Below, piece after piece: positions 22,935-32,548 of a DNA stretch of 33,515 nt. The notes beneath the pieces were generated by a model. It saw only the letters and a program-made list of their open reading frames with translations, did not search any database and was not told the DNA's origin. Position 1 is the stretch's first letter, and every line of letters starts with the position of its first letter. Source of the DNA: Pseudomonadota bacterium. Its GTDB lineage: Bacteria; Pseudomonadota; Alphaproteobacteria; Sphingomonadales; Sphingomonadaceae. Location of the stretch: assembly GCA_023416515.1 (NCBI GenBank), contig JAEZHP010000025.1, positions 1-33,515 of the forward strand. Direction: 5' to 3'. A program made the position numbers and the translations under genes.

Positions 22935-24104
22935 TCAGGCCTGCGCCGTGCCGAGGGGGCCGCGGCGCCGCCTGGCGCCAGCCTCCCGGTACAGTTCTTC
23001 ATAGGCCGCTGCCATTGCGCGCGGCGAATGATGCGCCTCGACATAGGCCCTTTGCGCCGCCGCCATGGCCTGCGCTTGCTCCGGCGAGCGCAGTAACTCT
23101 ACGACCCGCGCCGCGACCTCGGCCTCGCTTGCGCTCGACCACAGCCAGTCCTTCTCTCCCGGCGAATAGCCGTCGACCAGCTGCAGCGCGACCGCCGGCA
23201 GTCCCGCAGCGATCGCCTGGAGGCCCGCTACCCCGGGCACCGGGCCGACATTGGAGGTGACGTAGAGGTCCATCACCGCCATCGGGGGCGCCAGGTCACG
23301 GACGAGGCCCGGCAAATGGACCCGTCCTTCGAGTCCCTGTCTGGCGATCTCGTCGCGAACCCGCGTCATGTCCGGCCCGTCGCCGCCCATCAGGAAATGG
23401 ACGTCTGGGCCGAGCGCACGGGCGATGTCCGCGAAGATCGCGATGTAGCGATGCGACTGCCGGTCGGGGGAGATGCGGCCGATCGTCCCGACGACAAGCC
23501 GAGCCTCGGGAGGAATTCCAACATGCTCCCGGTACGCGGCACGCTCCGGAGGGGTGACGGCGCCGATATCGGGCTCCGTCACTCCGACCGGGATGACTCG
23601 CGACATGATTCGGGGATGCCGCGCCCGGAACGCCTCCCAATAAGGATCGGCGACCATGAACGAGAGGCCGTGGCGGCGCGCCGCCATGCGCGCGTGGAGC
23701 CAACGCTGCCAGTTGGGAATCGGCATGCCGACGGCGTGATAGGTCTCCACAATCGCCGGTCCGCCGCGCCGCGACAGCGCCAGGAGCGGCTTCAGCAAAG
23801 TGCCGAACATCGCGCCAAAAGTGAGGTGGCAATGGATCACGTCCTGCTCGCCGAGCCAGTCCCGGTTGCGCCAGATCCAGTGAACCAGAGCCGCATAGAC
23901 CGGGACGCCGCCGCTCGGCCGCTGGGTGATGAAGCGAAGGTCCACGGCCTCGCTCAGCCCCTGGTGCGAGCGCTCCTCCGGAAGCCGGAAGCCGGACACG
24001 ACGCTGACCTCATGTCCCGCCGCCGCTTCGCGATTGGCAAGCTCGATCATGAGCCGCTCCCCGCCCCCACGGGCGAAGCTTGGAACGACATGAACGATCT
24101 TCAT
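22935..24104 (-). CDS. GT4 glycosyltransferase
   Basis: 389 residues, GT-B fold. MKIVHVVPSFARGGGERLMIELAN is the typical N-terminal start with the GG(G)ER loop. WLGEQDVIHCHLTFGAMFG and VETYHAVGMPIP follow. The C-terminal half has VVGTIGRISPDRQSHRYI, DVHFLMGGDGPDMTRVRDE and the acceptor/donor region SNVGPVPGVAGLQAIAAGLP, where the usual EG.P.sxlEAma motif is relaxed (PGVAGLQAIAAG). Loss of the first glutamate of EX7E is odd and may alter donor use. An in-frame TTG 20 codons earlier (24164) would give an untypical extension. The ATG at 24104 lacks a clear Shine-Dalgarno. It runs toward the WbpE-like gene with a 20-base gap, so the two form one unit. Sugar specificity is unknown. Confidence 0.85.
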   Translation of the reverse strand: MKIVHVVPSFARGGGERLMIELANREAAAGHEVSVVSGFRLPEERSHQGLSEAVDLRFITQRPSGGVPVYAALVHWIWRNRDWLGEQDVIHCHLTFGAMFGTLLKPLLALSRRGGPAIVETYHAVGMPIPNWQRWLHARMAARRHGLSFMVADPYWEAFRARHPRIMSRVIPVGVTEPDIGAVTPPERAAYREHVGIPPEARLVVGTIGRISPDRQSHRYIAIFADIARALGPDVHFLMGGDGPDMTRVRDEIARQGLEGRVHLPGLVRDLAPPMAVMDLYVTSNVGPVPGVAGLQAIAAGLPAVALQLVDGYSPGEKDWLWSSASEAEVAARVVELLRSPEQAQAMAAAQRAYVEAHHSPRAMAAAYEELYREAGARRRRGPLGTAQA

Positions 24105-24211
24105 CGGGAGCTTTCGAAATGCACGACGAGGGAGGGGGTTAGCGCCTGCCCCTGTCACTGCCAACCGCGAAGGCGGGCGCGCGGGGGCTTGCCCTAGCGC
24201 CGGGCGCCGAT

Positions 24212-24667
24212 ATGCCGGTTTGCAGACAAAGACCGGGGATTTCCTTGCAGTTACTGGAACGCCTGTTCGACAATTGCGGCCTGTATCGCCACCCGGTGAT
24301 CGCCGACGAACGCGGCAGCCTCGTCGCGCTGGAAGGGGATCGCAACCTGCCGTTCGCGATCGCCCGGGTCTATTATCTGTTCGGCGGAGAGGCCGGTGCG
24401 GAGCGCGGCTTCCATGCCCACCGGGCGCTTCAGCAATGGGCGGTGTGCGTGGCCGGCGCGTGCACGATTATCGTCGATGACGGCATCGAACGGCGCGAGG
24501 TGCGCATGGACGGGCCGGACAAGGGCCTCCTGATCGGCAACATGTTGTGGCGGGAGATGCGCGACTTCACCCCCGGGGCGGTGCTGATGGTCCTCGCCTC
24601 GATGCCCTATGACGAGGCCGACTATATCCGCGATTACGAGGATTTCCTGACGGAGGCGCGCAAGTGA
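24212..24667 (+). CDS. dTDP-4-keto-6-deoxyglucose 3,4-ketoisomerase (FdtA/QdtA, WxcM C-terminal type)
   Basis: 151 residues, a single cupin domain. It moves the keto group of dTDP-4-keto-6-deoxyglucose (the RmlB product) from C4 to C3 so the FdtB-type enzyme can aminate C3. ADERGSLVALEG (31-42), RVYYLFGG (52-59), ERGFHAHRALQQW (64-76) with catalytic-type H68 and H70, and YDEADYIRDYEDFL (133-146) are the family signatures. Whether C4 ends up galacto (Fuc3N) or gluco (Qui3N) cannot be settled by eye. The GTG of the acyltransferase overlaps its stop (GTGA); in Xanthomonas WxcM the two activities are one polypeptide, so this pair looks like the split version. The start at 24212 is the longest plausible; no strong ribosome-binding site precedes it. 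Confidence 0.88.
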   Translation: MPVCRQRPGISLQLLERLFDNCGLYRHPVIADERGSLVALEGDRNLPFAIARVYYLFGGEAGAERGFHAHRALQQWAVCVAGACTIIVDDGIERREVRMDGPDKGLLIGNMLWREMRDFTPGAVLMVLASMPYDEADYIRDYEDFLTEARK

Positions 24668-25127
24668 GCGAAGCCTTCATCCACCCGCTCGCCGACGTCG
24701 GCGACGCCGCGGTCGGCGCCGGCACCCGGGTCTGGCAATATGCGGTGATCGTCGGCGGCGCACGCGTCGGCGCCGACTGCAACATCTGCGCCCACACCTT
24801 CATCGAGGGCGGCGCGGTGATCGGCGACCGGGTGACCCTGAAGAGCGGCGTGTTCCTGTGGGATGGCATCACGCTCGAGGACGACGTCTTCGTCGGACCC
24901 AACGCGACCTTCACCAACGATCCCTTCCCGCGATCTCGGGTCGCCATCGATTATCCCGCGACTCTGGTGAAGCGCGGCGCCAGCATCGGCGCTGGAGCGG
25001 TGATCCTTCCCGGCCTCACCATCGGCGAAGGCGCGATGATCGGCGCGGGCGCGGTGGTGACGAAAGACGTTCCAGCCGGCGAGGTCTGGGCTGGCAACCC
25101 CGCCCGGATGATCGGCAAGGTTCCCGG

Positions 25128-25131
<4 letters not shown>
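24664..25131 (+). CDS. Hexapeptide-repeat sugar N-acyltransferase (WxcM N-terminal/FdtC type)
   Basis: 155 residues. The left-handed beta-helix hexapeptides are evident (VGAGTRVW, VGADCNICAHTFIEGGAVIGDRV, IGAGAVILPGLTIGEGAMIGAGAVVTKDV). FVGPNATFTNDPFPRSR and NPARMIG are typical of the WxcM/FdtC/QdtC/WbpD group, which put an acetyl (or other acyl) group on the amine of a nucleotide-linked amino sugar using acyl-CoA. The GTG start overlaps the ketoisomerase stop, strongly suggesting that dTDP-3-amino-3,6-dideoxyhexose is the substrate. It is the only trimeric hexapeptide acetyltransferase in the window, although three aminotransferases are present. Its stop shares bases with rmlB (CTAA, 25128-25131). 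Confidence 0.9.
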
Positions 25132-26203
<1,072 letters not shown>

Positions 26204-26207
<4 letters not shown>

Positions 26208-27100
26208 GCCCTGAACGGCTGCGGCGGGTTGCGACCCTCGGCGGCGCGCCGGCGAAGGAATGCGGCATAGTCCGACTTGCCCAACCGCTCGGCCGCGGCG
26301 ACGAGCTGGCCGTCGTCGATATAGCCGAGATCGAATGCGATCTCCTCCGGCGACATCACCTTGATCCCCTGCCGATGCTCGATGGTTCGGACGAAGGCGG
26401 AGGCGTCGTGGAGGCTTTCGTGAGTGCCGGTGTCGAGCCAGGCGAAGCCGCGCCCGAGCCTCGTCACGCGCAGATCGCCGCGCTCCAGGTAGGCGCGGTT
26501 GACGTCGGTGATCTCGAGCTCGCCGCGCGCCGAAGGCCGGATGTTCGCGGCGATGTCGAGCACGTCATTGTCGTAGAAATAGAGGCCGGTGACCGCCCAG
26601 TTCGACCGCGGCTCCTGCGGCTTCTCGACGATGTCGTCGGGCCGGCCGGCCTCGTCGAAGGTGACGACTCCGTAGCGCTCGGGATCGTCCACCCGGTAGG
26701 CGAACACCGTCGCCCCCTCTTGTTGAGCAGCCGCCTCGCGGCAGAAGGTGCCGAGCCCGGCGCCGTAGAAGATGTTGTCGCCGAGGATCAGCGACACCGC
26801 GTCGCCGCCGACGAAGTCGCGCCCGATGATGAAGGCCTGGGCGAGGCCGTCCGGGCTCGGCTGCTCGGCATAGGTCAGCTCGATTCCGAACTGGTGTCCG
26901 TCGCCGAGCAGGTCGCGGAACATGGGCAAATCGCGCGGTGTCGAGATGATCAAGATCTCGCGGATCCCGGCGAGCATCAGCGTCGACAGCGGATAATAGA
27001 TCATCGGCTTGTCGTAGATGGGCAGAAGCTGCTTCGAGACCGACAACGTCACCGGGTAGAGGCGCGTGCCGCTTCCCCCTGCGAGAATTATTCCCTTCAC
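26204..27100 (-). CDS. rfbA: Glucose-1-phosphate thymidylyltransferase
   Basis: 298 residues; joins glucose-1-phosphate and dTTP to give dTDP-glucose, the first step of the dTDP-sugar route. GIILAGGSGTRLYPVT (3-18) is the nucleotide-binding loop. SKQLLPIYDKPMIYYPLS (22-39), LILGDNIFYG (metal-binding Asp in GDN, 107-109), VEKPQEPRSNWAVTGLYFYD and WLDTGTHESLHDAS follow the RmlA pattern. The open frame extends upstream to 27478 into the divergent asnB gene; the GTG at 27100, with AGGGA upstream, matches the family N-terminus and is chosen. The stop overlaps the rmlB start, so rmlA-rmlB are coupled. The promoter must lie in the 145 bases shared with asnB. Confidence 0.96.
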
Positions 27101-27245
27101 CGACAGTCCCTTCGCTCGCCCCGCCGCGCTTCGTGAGAGGGTCATTACGGCTTTCACGAGCAGGAGCAAGGCGCGAGCGGCGCAGCGCCTTACTGGATAT
27201 GCCGCCCATGCACGGCTAAATGTCGCCTGCTCCGGAGGATTTACT
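27101..27245. promoter_or_regulatory. Divergent promoter region between rmlA and the asnB-like gene
   Basis: These 145 bases separate two divergent genes and must hold both promoters, unless one is read through. The ribosome-binding site GGAGG (27234-27238) for the amidotransferase is clear. No convincing -35/-10 pair is visible on either strand. Confidence 0.4.
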
Positions 27246-29225
27246 ATGTGCGGCATTGCCGGCCTGATCGACGCCAAGGGACGCCGCGCGCCCGACGCCA
27301 ACCGCCGCCTCGCCCAAGCGATGGCCGACTCCATCCGCCACCGCGGCCCGGACGGCTCCGGCGTGTGGGGCGAGGCCGACTCGGGGGTTTGGCTGTCGCA
27401 CCGCCGCTTGGCGATCATCGACCTTACCGAGGCGGGCGCGCAGCCGATGGCGACGCCGGACGGCCGCGGCCACCTCACTTATAATGGCGAGGCGTACAAC
27501 GCGCCCGATCTGAGGCCGCAGCTCGAGGCGGCGGGCTATACCTTCCGCGGCCATTCCGACACCGAGGTGATCCTCTACGGCTGCCACCACTGGGGAGTCG
27601 CCGAAACCGCGCGCCGCCTCACCGGAATGTTCGCCTTCGCCTATTGGGACTCGAAGGAGTGTAAGCTGTGGCTGGTCCGGGACCGGCTCGGAAAGAAGCC
27701 CGTCTACTGGATGGACCAAGGCGGCAGCTTCGCCTTCGCGAGCGAGCTTCGGCCCCTGCTCCTCCATCCCGAAGCGCCGCGCAGCATCGACCGCTCCTCG
27801 GTCGCCGAATATCTGCGCACCCTCTACATCGCCGCTCCCCATTCGATCGTCGATGGGGTCAACAAGCTGGAGCCCGGCGGCATCCTGACCTTCGAGCCGG
27901 CCACTGGCCGGGTCGAGACCGAGCGCTATTGGAGCCTGGACCGGGAAGTCGCCCGGGCGCAGGCTGACCCCTTCCTCGGATCGCCGGACGAGGCGGTGGG
28001 GGAGGCCGAGCGCCTGCTTGCCGACGCGACCCGCATTCGAATGCTGTCCGACGTCCCATTGGGCGCCTTCTTGTCGGGCGGCATCGATTCCTCGGCGGTC
28101 GTCGCGCTCATGCAGCAGCAGGGCGGCGGCGCCACCCGCACCTTCTCGATCGGCTATCGCGACGCCGAATATGACGAGGCGCGCCATGCCGAACTGATCG
28201 CCAGCCATCTCGGCACCGACCACACCACCTTCTATCTCGAGCCCGACGACGCGCTCGCCGTGGTTCCGGAGCTTCCGCGAATCTTCGACGAGCCCTTCGC
28301 CGACGCCTCGCAAATCCCGACCTACATGGTCTCCAAGCTCGCCCGCGAGCACGTCACCGTGGCACTGACCGGCGACGGGGGCGACGAGGTGTTCGCCGGC
28401 TACAACCGCCACGCCGCGGCGGGAGGCCTGCTCGGCCGCCTCGGCCGCCTCCCGGGCCCCGTTCGCTCCGCCATGGCCGGGACGATGACGTCGCTCTCGC
28501 CCAACCAGTGGCAGGCCTTGCTTCGGGTGGTGCCGGGACGGGTGCGCCCGCGCGCCGTCGGCGAGAAGCTCCACAAGCTGGCGCCATTGCTCAAGCTCCG
28601 GGGCCGCGACCAGTACCGCCGGCTGATCAGCCAATGGCCCGATCCCGCGGCGATCACGCTCGGCGGCGCCGAACGGTCCGGCCCGATCGACGACGAGGCG
28701 CTCGACGCCCTGCTTCCCGACCGGGTGGCGGAAATGCGCTATCTCGACCTCGTCACCTATCTGCCCGGCGACATCCTCACCAAGGTCGATCGGGCCTCCA
28801 TGGCCGTCAGCCTGGAAACGCGCGCCCCCCTGCTCGACCATCGACTCGTCGAGTTCAGTTTCCGGCTTCCGTCCTCGATTCACCTTCGCGGGGGGCAGAC
28901 CAAGTGGGTGCTTCGCCAGATCCTCGAGCGCCATGTGCCTCGGTCGCTCTACGACCGGCCGAAAATGGGCTTCGGAGTGCCGATCGATTCCTGGCTTCGC
29001 GGTCCCTTGCGCGACTGGGCCGAGGAGCTGCTCAGCGAGCGCCGGCTTCGCGACCAGGGCCTCCTCCGCCCCGAGCCGGTGCGCGAGCTGTGGCGCCAGC
29101 ACCTGTCTGGCCGGGTCAACGCCCAATATCAGATCTGGGGAGTGCTCATGCTCAACGCCTGGGTCGACGCCTACTCGGCTGAGTTGAACGGCGCCGCCCC
29201 GGCGCCCCAACCGGTCGCCGCCTAG
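27246..29225 (+). CDS. asnB: AsnB-like glutamine amidotransferase (asparagine synthetase family)
   Basis: 659 residues with two domains. The N-terminal class II glutaminase begins with Cys2 after Met removal (MCGIAGL), with RHRGPDGSG at 31-39, RRLAIIDL at 53-60 and YNGEAYN at 79-85. The C-terminal synthetase domain has the ATP pyrophosphatase loop FLSGGIDSSAV at 275-285 and LTGDGGDEVFAGYNRH. GGAGG seven bases upstream fixes the ATG at 27246; the earlier opening from 27066 overlaps rmlA and is rejected. AsnB-like proteins in polysaccharide loci often amidate uronic acids, and this locus encodes enzymes for uronic sugars (tviB, UDP-GlcA epimerase), so that role is inferred. Plain asparagine synthesis is the alternative. 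Its stop shares bases with the next gene (CTAG). Confidence 0.9.
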   Translation: MCGIAGLIDAKGRRAPDANRRLAQAMADSIRHRGPDGSGVWGEADSGVWLSHRRLAIIDLTEAGAQPMATPDGRGHLTYNGEAYNAPDLRPQLEAAGYTFRGHSDTEVILYGCHHWGVAETARRLTGMFAFAYWDSKECKLWLVRDRLGKKPVYWMDQGGSFAFASELRPLLLHPEAPRSIDRSSVAEYLRTLYIAAPHSIVDGVNKLEPGGILTFEPATGRVETERYWSLDREVARAQADPFLGSPDEAVGEAERLLADATRIRMLSDVPLGAFLSGGIDSSAVVALMQQQGGGATRTFSIGYRDAEYDEARHAELIASHLGTDHTTFYLEPDDALAVVPELPRIFDEPFADASQIPTYMVSKLAREHVTVALTGDGGDEVFAGYNRHAAAGGLLGRLGRLPGPVRSAMAGTMTSLSPNQWQALLRVVPGRVRPRAVGEKLHKLAPLLKLRGRDQYRRLISQWPDPAAITLGGAERSGPIDDEALDALLPDRVAEMRYLDLVTYLPGDILTKVDRASMAVSLETRAPLLDHRLVEFSFRLPSSIHLRGGQTKWVLRQILERHVPRSLYDRPKMGFGVPIDSWLRGPLRDWAEELLSERRLRDQGLLRPEPVRELWRQHLSGRVNAQYQIWGVLMLNAWVDAYSAELNGAAPAPQPVAA

Positions 29226-30319
29226 GCGAAGGCGCGCACCGCCGCGGCGACGCGTTCGATCTCCGCCTCGCCAAGCTCCGGATAGAGCGGCAGCGAGAGC
29301 TGCTCCTTGCCGACCCGCTCGCTCGCCGGAAACTCGCCCTCGCGGTAGCCGAGATGGGCGTAGGGCTTCTGCAGGTGAAGCGGCACCGGATAATGGAGGC
29401 TCGTCTCGATGCCCTGGTCGGCGAGATGCTGGCGAAGCCGGTCGCGCTCGGGGTGGAAGATGCCGAAGATGTGATAGACGTGGTGCCGCCCGGGCATCTC
29501 GTGGGCCACTTCCACGCCCTCGGCCTGGAGCTGCGACTGGTAGAGCGCGGCCCGCTGCCGCCGAGCCTCCGTCCAGCCTTCGAGATGGCGAAGCTTCACC
29601 CGAAGGATCGCGCCCTGGATGGAGTCCATCCGGTAATTATAGGCGAGCATCTCGTGGTCATATTTGCGCGCCTGGCCCCAGTCGCGGAGCAGCCGCATCT
29701 TGTGGGCGAGCTCGGGATCGTCGGTCGCGGCGAGGCCGCCCTCGCCATAGGCGCCGAGATTCTTGCCCGGATAGAAGCTGAAGCAGCTGATCCGGCCGAT
29801 GCCGCCGACCGGGCGGCCGTTGTAGCGGGCCAGATGGGCTTGAGCCGCGTCCTCGATGACGGCGATCCCATGCTTGTCCGCGACCGCCACGATCGGGTCG
29901 AGATCGGCCGGCTGGCCGTAAAGGTGCACCGGGATCACCGCCTTGGTCCTCGGCGTGATCCGCTCCTCGAACGAGGCCGGGTCGAGCGTGTGCGAGACGG
30001 GATCTACGTCCGCGAACACGGGCGTGGCGCCGCAATAGCAGACCGCGGCCGCGGTCGCCGTGAAGGTCATCGCGGGGACGATCACCTCGTCGCCGGGGCC
30101 GACTCCGAGCGCAAGCATCGCGAGGTGGAGCGCGGCGGTGCCGCTATGCATGGCGATTCCATGAGCGACGTCGTGCCTGGCCACGAACTCGCTCTCGAAC
30201 GCCTCGACCTCCGGGCCCAGCACGAAAATGCTGCTCTCCAGGGTGGCGATCACCGCCGCGTCGACCTCTTCTTTGATCGAGCGATATTGCTGGCTGAGGT
30301 CGAGGAATTTGACGGTCAT
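29222..30319 (-). CDS. FdtB/QdtB-type dTDP-3-keto-6-deoxyhexose aminotransferase
   Basis: 365 residues, PLP-dependent DegT/DnrJ/EryC1/StrS family. KFLDLSQQYRSIKEEVD, FVLGPEVEAFESEF, HSGTAALHLAMLALGVGPGD, IPVHLYGQPADLDPI, VIEDAAQAHLARYNGRPVG and FSFYPGKNLGAYGEGG (PLP lysine K186) are family motifs; the last two match the FdtB/QdtB/DesV-like group, which transaminates C3 keto sugars. With rmlA, rmlB, the ketoisomerase and the acyltransferase nearby, dTDP-3-keto-6-deoxyhexose is the likely substrate. An earlier in-frame start (30406) lies within the methyltransferase gene; the ATG at 30319 gives the family N-terminus. It follows the methyltransferase by 16 bases and converges on the amidotransferase gene with shared stop bases. 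Confidence 0.9.
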   Translation of the reverse strand: MTVKFLDLSQQYRSIKEEVDAAVIATLESSIFVLGPEVEAFESEFVARHDVAHGIAMHSGTAALHLAMLALGVGPGDEVIVPAMTFTATAAAVCYCGATPVFADVDPVSHTLDPASFEERITPRTKAVIPVHLYGQPADLDPIVAVADKHGIAVIEDAAQAHLARYNGRPVGGIGRISCFSFYPGKNLGAYGEGGLAATDDPELAHKMRLLRDWGQARKYDHEMLAYNYRMDSIQGAILRVKLRHLEGWTEARRQRAALYQSQLQAEGVEVAHEMPGRHHVYHIFGIFHPERDRLRQHLADQGIETSLHYPVPLHLQKPYAHLGYREGEFPASERVGKEQLSLPLYPELGEAEIERVAAAVRAFA

Positions 30320-30335
30320 CGAGGTTCCGTAATGG

Positions 30336-31178
30336 TCAGGCGCGGGTTCCGCAGGCGACCCAGAACGGCTCGGCCTCGCGAAAGCGGATGTCGACGAGGC
30401 CGGCATCGAGCATCATCCGCTCGATTTCGGCGCGGGTGTAGCGATGCTCCAGCCGAGTCCCGAAGCGGTCGAGAGCGTCGGTGCGCATCGTATAGAAGCT
30501 CTTGTCGCGGTAATGGCTGAGCGGGATCACCGACACCTTCGCGCCCATCTTCTCGCCGAGCGCCGCCGTGCGCGCGAGCGGCCAGTAGACCGCCCCGGCG
30601 AGGACGTTGGTCACGCCCTTGCGAACCGGGAAGGGCAGTCGGCAGATGCCGCGCCGAAGCAGGTCCGAGGCTCGCCATACACCTCGGAACCAGGCCGGAC
30701 GGTTGTCGAACCGGTAGTAGAGATAAACGAGGAATGGGGCGCCGGGCTTGAGCCGCTTCACGCACTCCTTGAGGCCCGCGACCGTGTCGGGAATGTGGTG
30801 GAGCACGCCCAGCGAATAGCCGAAATCTTGGCTGCCCTCGGCGAGCGGGATGGTGTCGACGCCTTCATTGTGAAAGCGGGCGCGTGGGTTGTCGCCGATC
30901 CGCCGGCGAGCGACGTCGAGCGCCGCTTTGGCCGGGTCGATGCAGTGAAGCAGCCCAACCTTGGGCAGCACCCAGGCCGCCCATCGGCCGGACCCGCAGC
31001 CGAGGTCGAACCCTTCCGGGTTGGGCGGCAGCTTGTCGAACGGGAAGACCGAGAAATATTCGGACGCCATCCGGTGATGCTCGTCGGCGGACATCGCGGT
31101 CTGGTCGAACGCGCTCCACTCCTCGCCGAAGCCTTCGACAGTCGCCGGATCGATATTGTTGCCGCTCCGGGCGCTCAT
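30336..31178 (-). CDS. Class I SAM-dependent methyltransferase
   Basis: 280 residues, Methyltransf_11-like. GFDLGCGSGRWAAWV (56-70) is SAM motif I, CIDPAKAALDVARRR motif II, and GYSLGVLHHIPDTVAGLKECVKRLKPGAPFLVYLYY covers motifs post-I to III. The C-terminal third (YTRAEIERMMLDAGLVDI) is typical of small-molecule or sugar/lipid methyltransferases. The substrate is unknown; methylation of a sugar hydroxyl or amine in the repeat unit is the simplest guess from context. The ATG overlaps the stop of the upstream glycosyltransferase (ATGA, 31175-31178), so the two are probably coupled. N-methylation of a 4-amino-fucose is known in Bordetella, but nothing here links this enzyme to that residue. Confidence 0.88.
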   Translation of the reverse strand: MSARSGNNIDPATVEGFGEEWSAFDQTAMSADEHHRMASEYFSVFPFDKLPPNPEGFDLGCGSGRWAAWVLPKVGLLHCIDPAKAALDVARRRIGDNPRARFHNEGVDTIPLAEGSQDFGYSLGVLHHIPDTVAGLKECVKRLKPGAPFLVYLYYRFDNRPAWFRGVWRASDLLRRGICRLPFPVRKGVTNVLAGAVYWPLARTAALGEKMGAKVSVIPLSHYRDKSFYTMRTDALDRFGTRLEHRYTRAEIERMMLDAGLVDIRFREAEPFWVACGTRA

Positions 31179-32515
31179 CCACCATTCTCCGCAAGGTCTC
31201 GCCCGTCGCCAGGCCCGTAGGCCTGAGCCACTCGCAAGGACCGCCCTTTTTCCGCGAGCAGTTCGGCATAAACAGCCCTCTGATCGCGGTTATTAGCGGC
31301 AGGATCCATCATCTCCAACAAGAGCCTCCTCACCCCTGCTCCCAGCCGCTGGCGATAGTCGCCGTCCTTCAGGATGCGTTCCGCGGCTTCGGCAAGGGCA
31401 TGGTGATCGCGATGCGGGACGAGCTCGCCGGTGACCCCGGTTTGAACCACCTCGCTGTGCCATTCGACATCGTAGGCGATCAGCGGAACGCCCCCCAGGC
31501 CGGCCTCGACGAGCGCTCGACCGGTCAGTGGCGAGACCACCGCGGCGACATGCGGGACAACCCGGGCGAGCCAGCTCTGGTCACGGTTGCCCGCGAAGAT
31601 AACCCGATCCGCGATTCCGAGGCTCTCGGCGAGCGCCTCAAGCTCAGCACGCTGGGTGCCATCGCCCGCGAGCAGGACTTTCGCGCTCGGGCTGCTGTCC
31701 TTCATGACCGCGAGCATCCTGATCACGTCGTCGACAAGCTTGAGCGGCTCGAGCCTCGAGATGACCAGGAACGTCTCCGGTCCTTCCAGTCCGAGCTCCG
31801 CCAGATCACCGCGACCGTCCTGGCGCACGGCCGGGTCCACGAAGTGCATTTCGTGAACAGTGTTGCCGAGGCGGAAGATCCGGGTCTTCTCAACGGGCAC
31901 CCCCATCGACAGGACGAAACCCCGATTATCTTCGTTCTGGACGATCACCCGGTCCGCGCTTCGAAGGACGATCCGCTCGACCAGTTCCTCGACCCAGACG
32001 TAGCGGAACAGCCGCGGCACGAGTGGTCGGCCCGTCGCCGCGCGGATGGCGCCCGGATTGCCCCACACGCCGACCACCAGCGGCCGCCGCGTGCGCCGCG
32101 CGAGGTAAAGGGCGAGCAGCCCGCAATACCAGCTGTCGTCTGCGCGGATGATCTGGATATTCTCGCTCCGGACGAGCCGGCGGAGCCTGCGCATCAGGCT
32201 CATCTGCGCGAAAAGGAAGTTGAGCGGCACGAGCCGGCGGAGCGTCGGATAACGCTCCATTCGCCCGGCGACGAACGTATGGCCAGGCGCGAGCTCGAAC
32301 GATTCGGGCGATCCGAAGCGCCGAGGCGAATCCGCCGGGAGCAGGATCGTGTCGAGGGGATGCACGTTCCAGATGTGCGTGAAAAAGCCCCTGAGATCGC
32401 GGCCCACGATCCAGTTGGTCAGCTGGCGCTCGAAGACGATGTCGGACGTGTGGCTCGAGTCGAATACGAGCATCTTCAGGTCCTGGCCGGGCGGCATTGG
32501 TTGCGATCGCTCCAT
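31175..32515 (-). CDS. GT4 glycosyltransferase
   Basis: 446 residues if started at ATG 32515 (a GTG directly before it at 32518 is also possible; ATGs further in, for example that of MLVFDSSHT, cannot be excluded). GT-B fold. The N-terminal half has NFLFAQMSLMRRLRRLVR and IIRADDSWYCGLLAL. The C-terminal half has FLVISRLEPLKLVDDVIRM, KVLLAGDGTQRAELEALAE, VIFAGNRDQSWLARVVPH, and the donor loop SPLTGRALVEAGLGGVPLIAYD with its glutamate. Membership in GT4 is clear; donor and acceptor are not. It precedes the methyltransferase with an ATGA overlap and follows the epimerase-like gene by 33 bases, part of a minus-strand operon entering from the right edge. Confidence 0.87.
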   Translation of the reverse strand: MERSQPMPPGQDLKMLVFDSSHTSDIVFERQLTNWIVGRDLRGFFTHIWNVHPLDTILLPADSPRRFGSPESFELAPGHTFVAGRMERYPTLRRLVPLNFLFAQMSLMRRLRRLVRSENIQIIRADDSWYCGLLALYLARRTRRPLVVGVWGNPGAIRAATGRPLVPRLFRYVWVEELVERIVLRSADRVIVQNEDNRGFVLSMGVPVEKTRIFRLGNTVHEMHFVDPAVRQDGRGDLAELGLEGPETFLVISRLEPLKLVDDVIRMLAVMKDSSPSAKVLLAGDGTQRAELEALAESLGIADRVIFAGNRDQSWLARVVPHVAAVVSPLTGRALVEAGLGGVPLIAYDVEWHSEVVQTGVTGELVPHRDHHALAEAAERILKDGDYRQRLGAGVRRLLLEMMDPAANNRDQRAVYAELLAEKGRSLRVAQAYGPGDGRDLAENGG

Positions 32516-32548
32516 CACTCGTAGGGTAAGCTCCAGCCCCGCCGGTAG

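Noticed and set aside
27216..29210. 664-codon open frame antisense to the amidotransferase gene
   Set aside because: It mirrors a well-supported gene codon for codon in high-GC DNA, has no recognisable domain and is low-complexity (D/G/A/R/V-rich).
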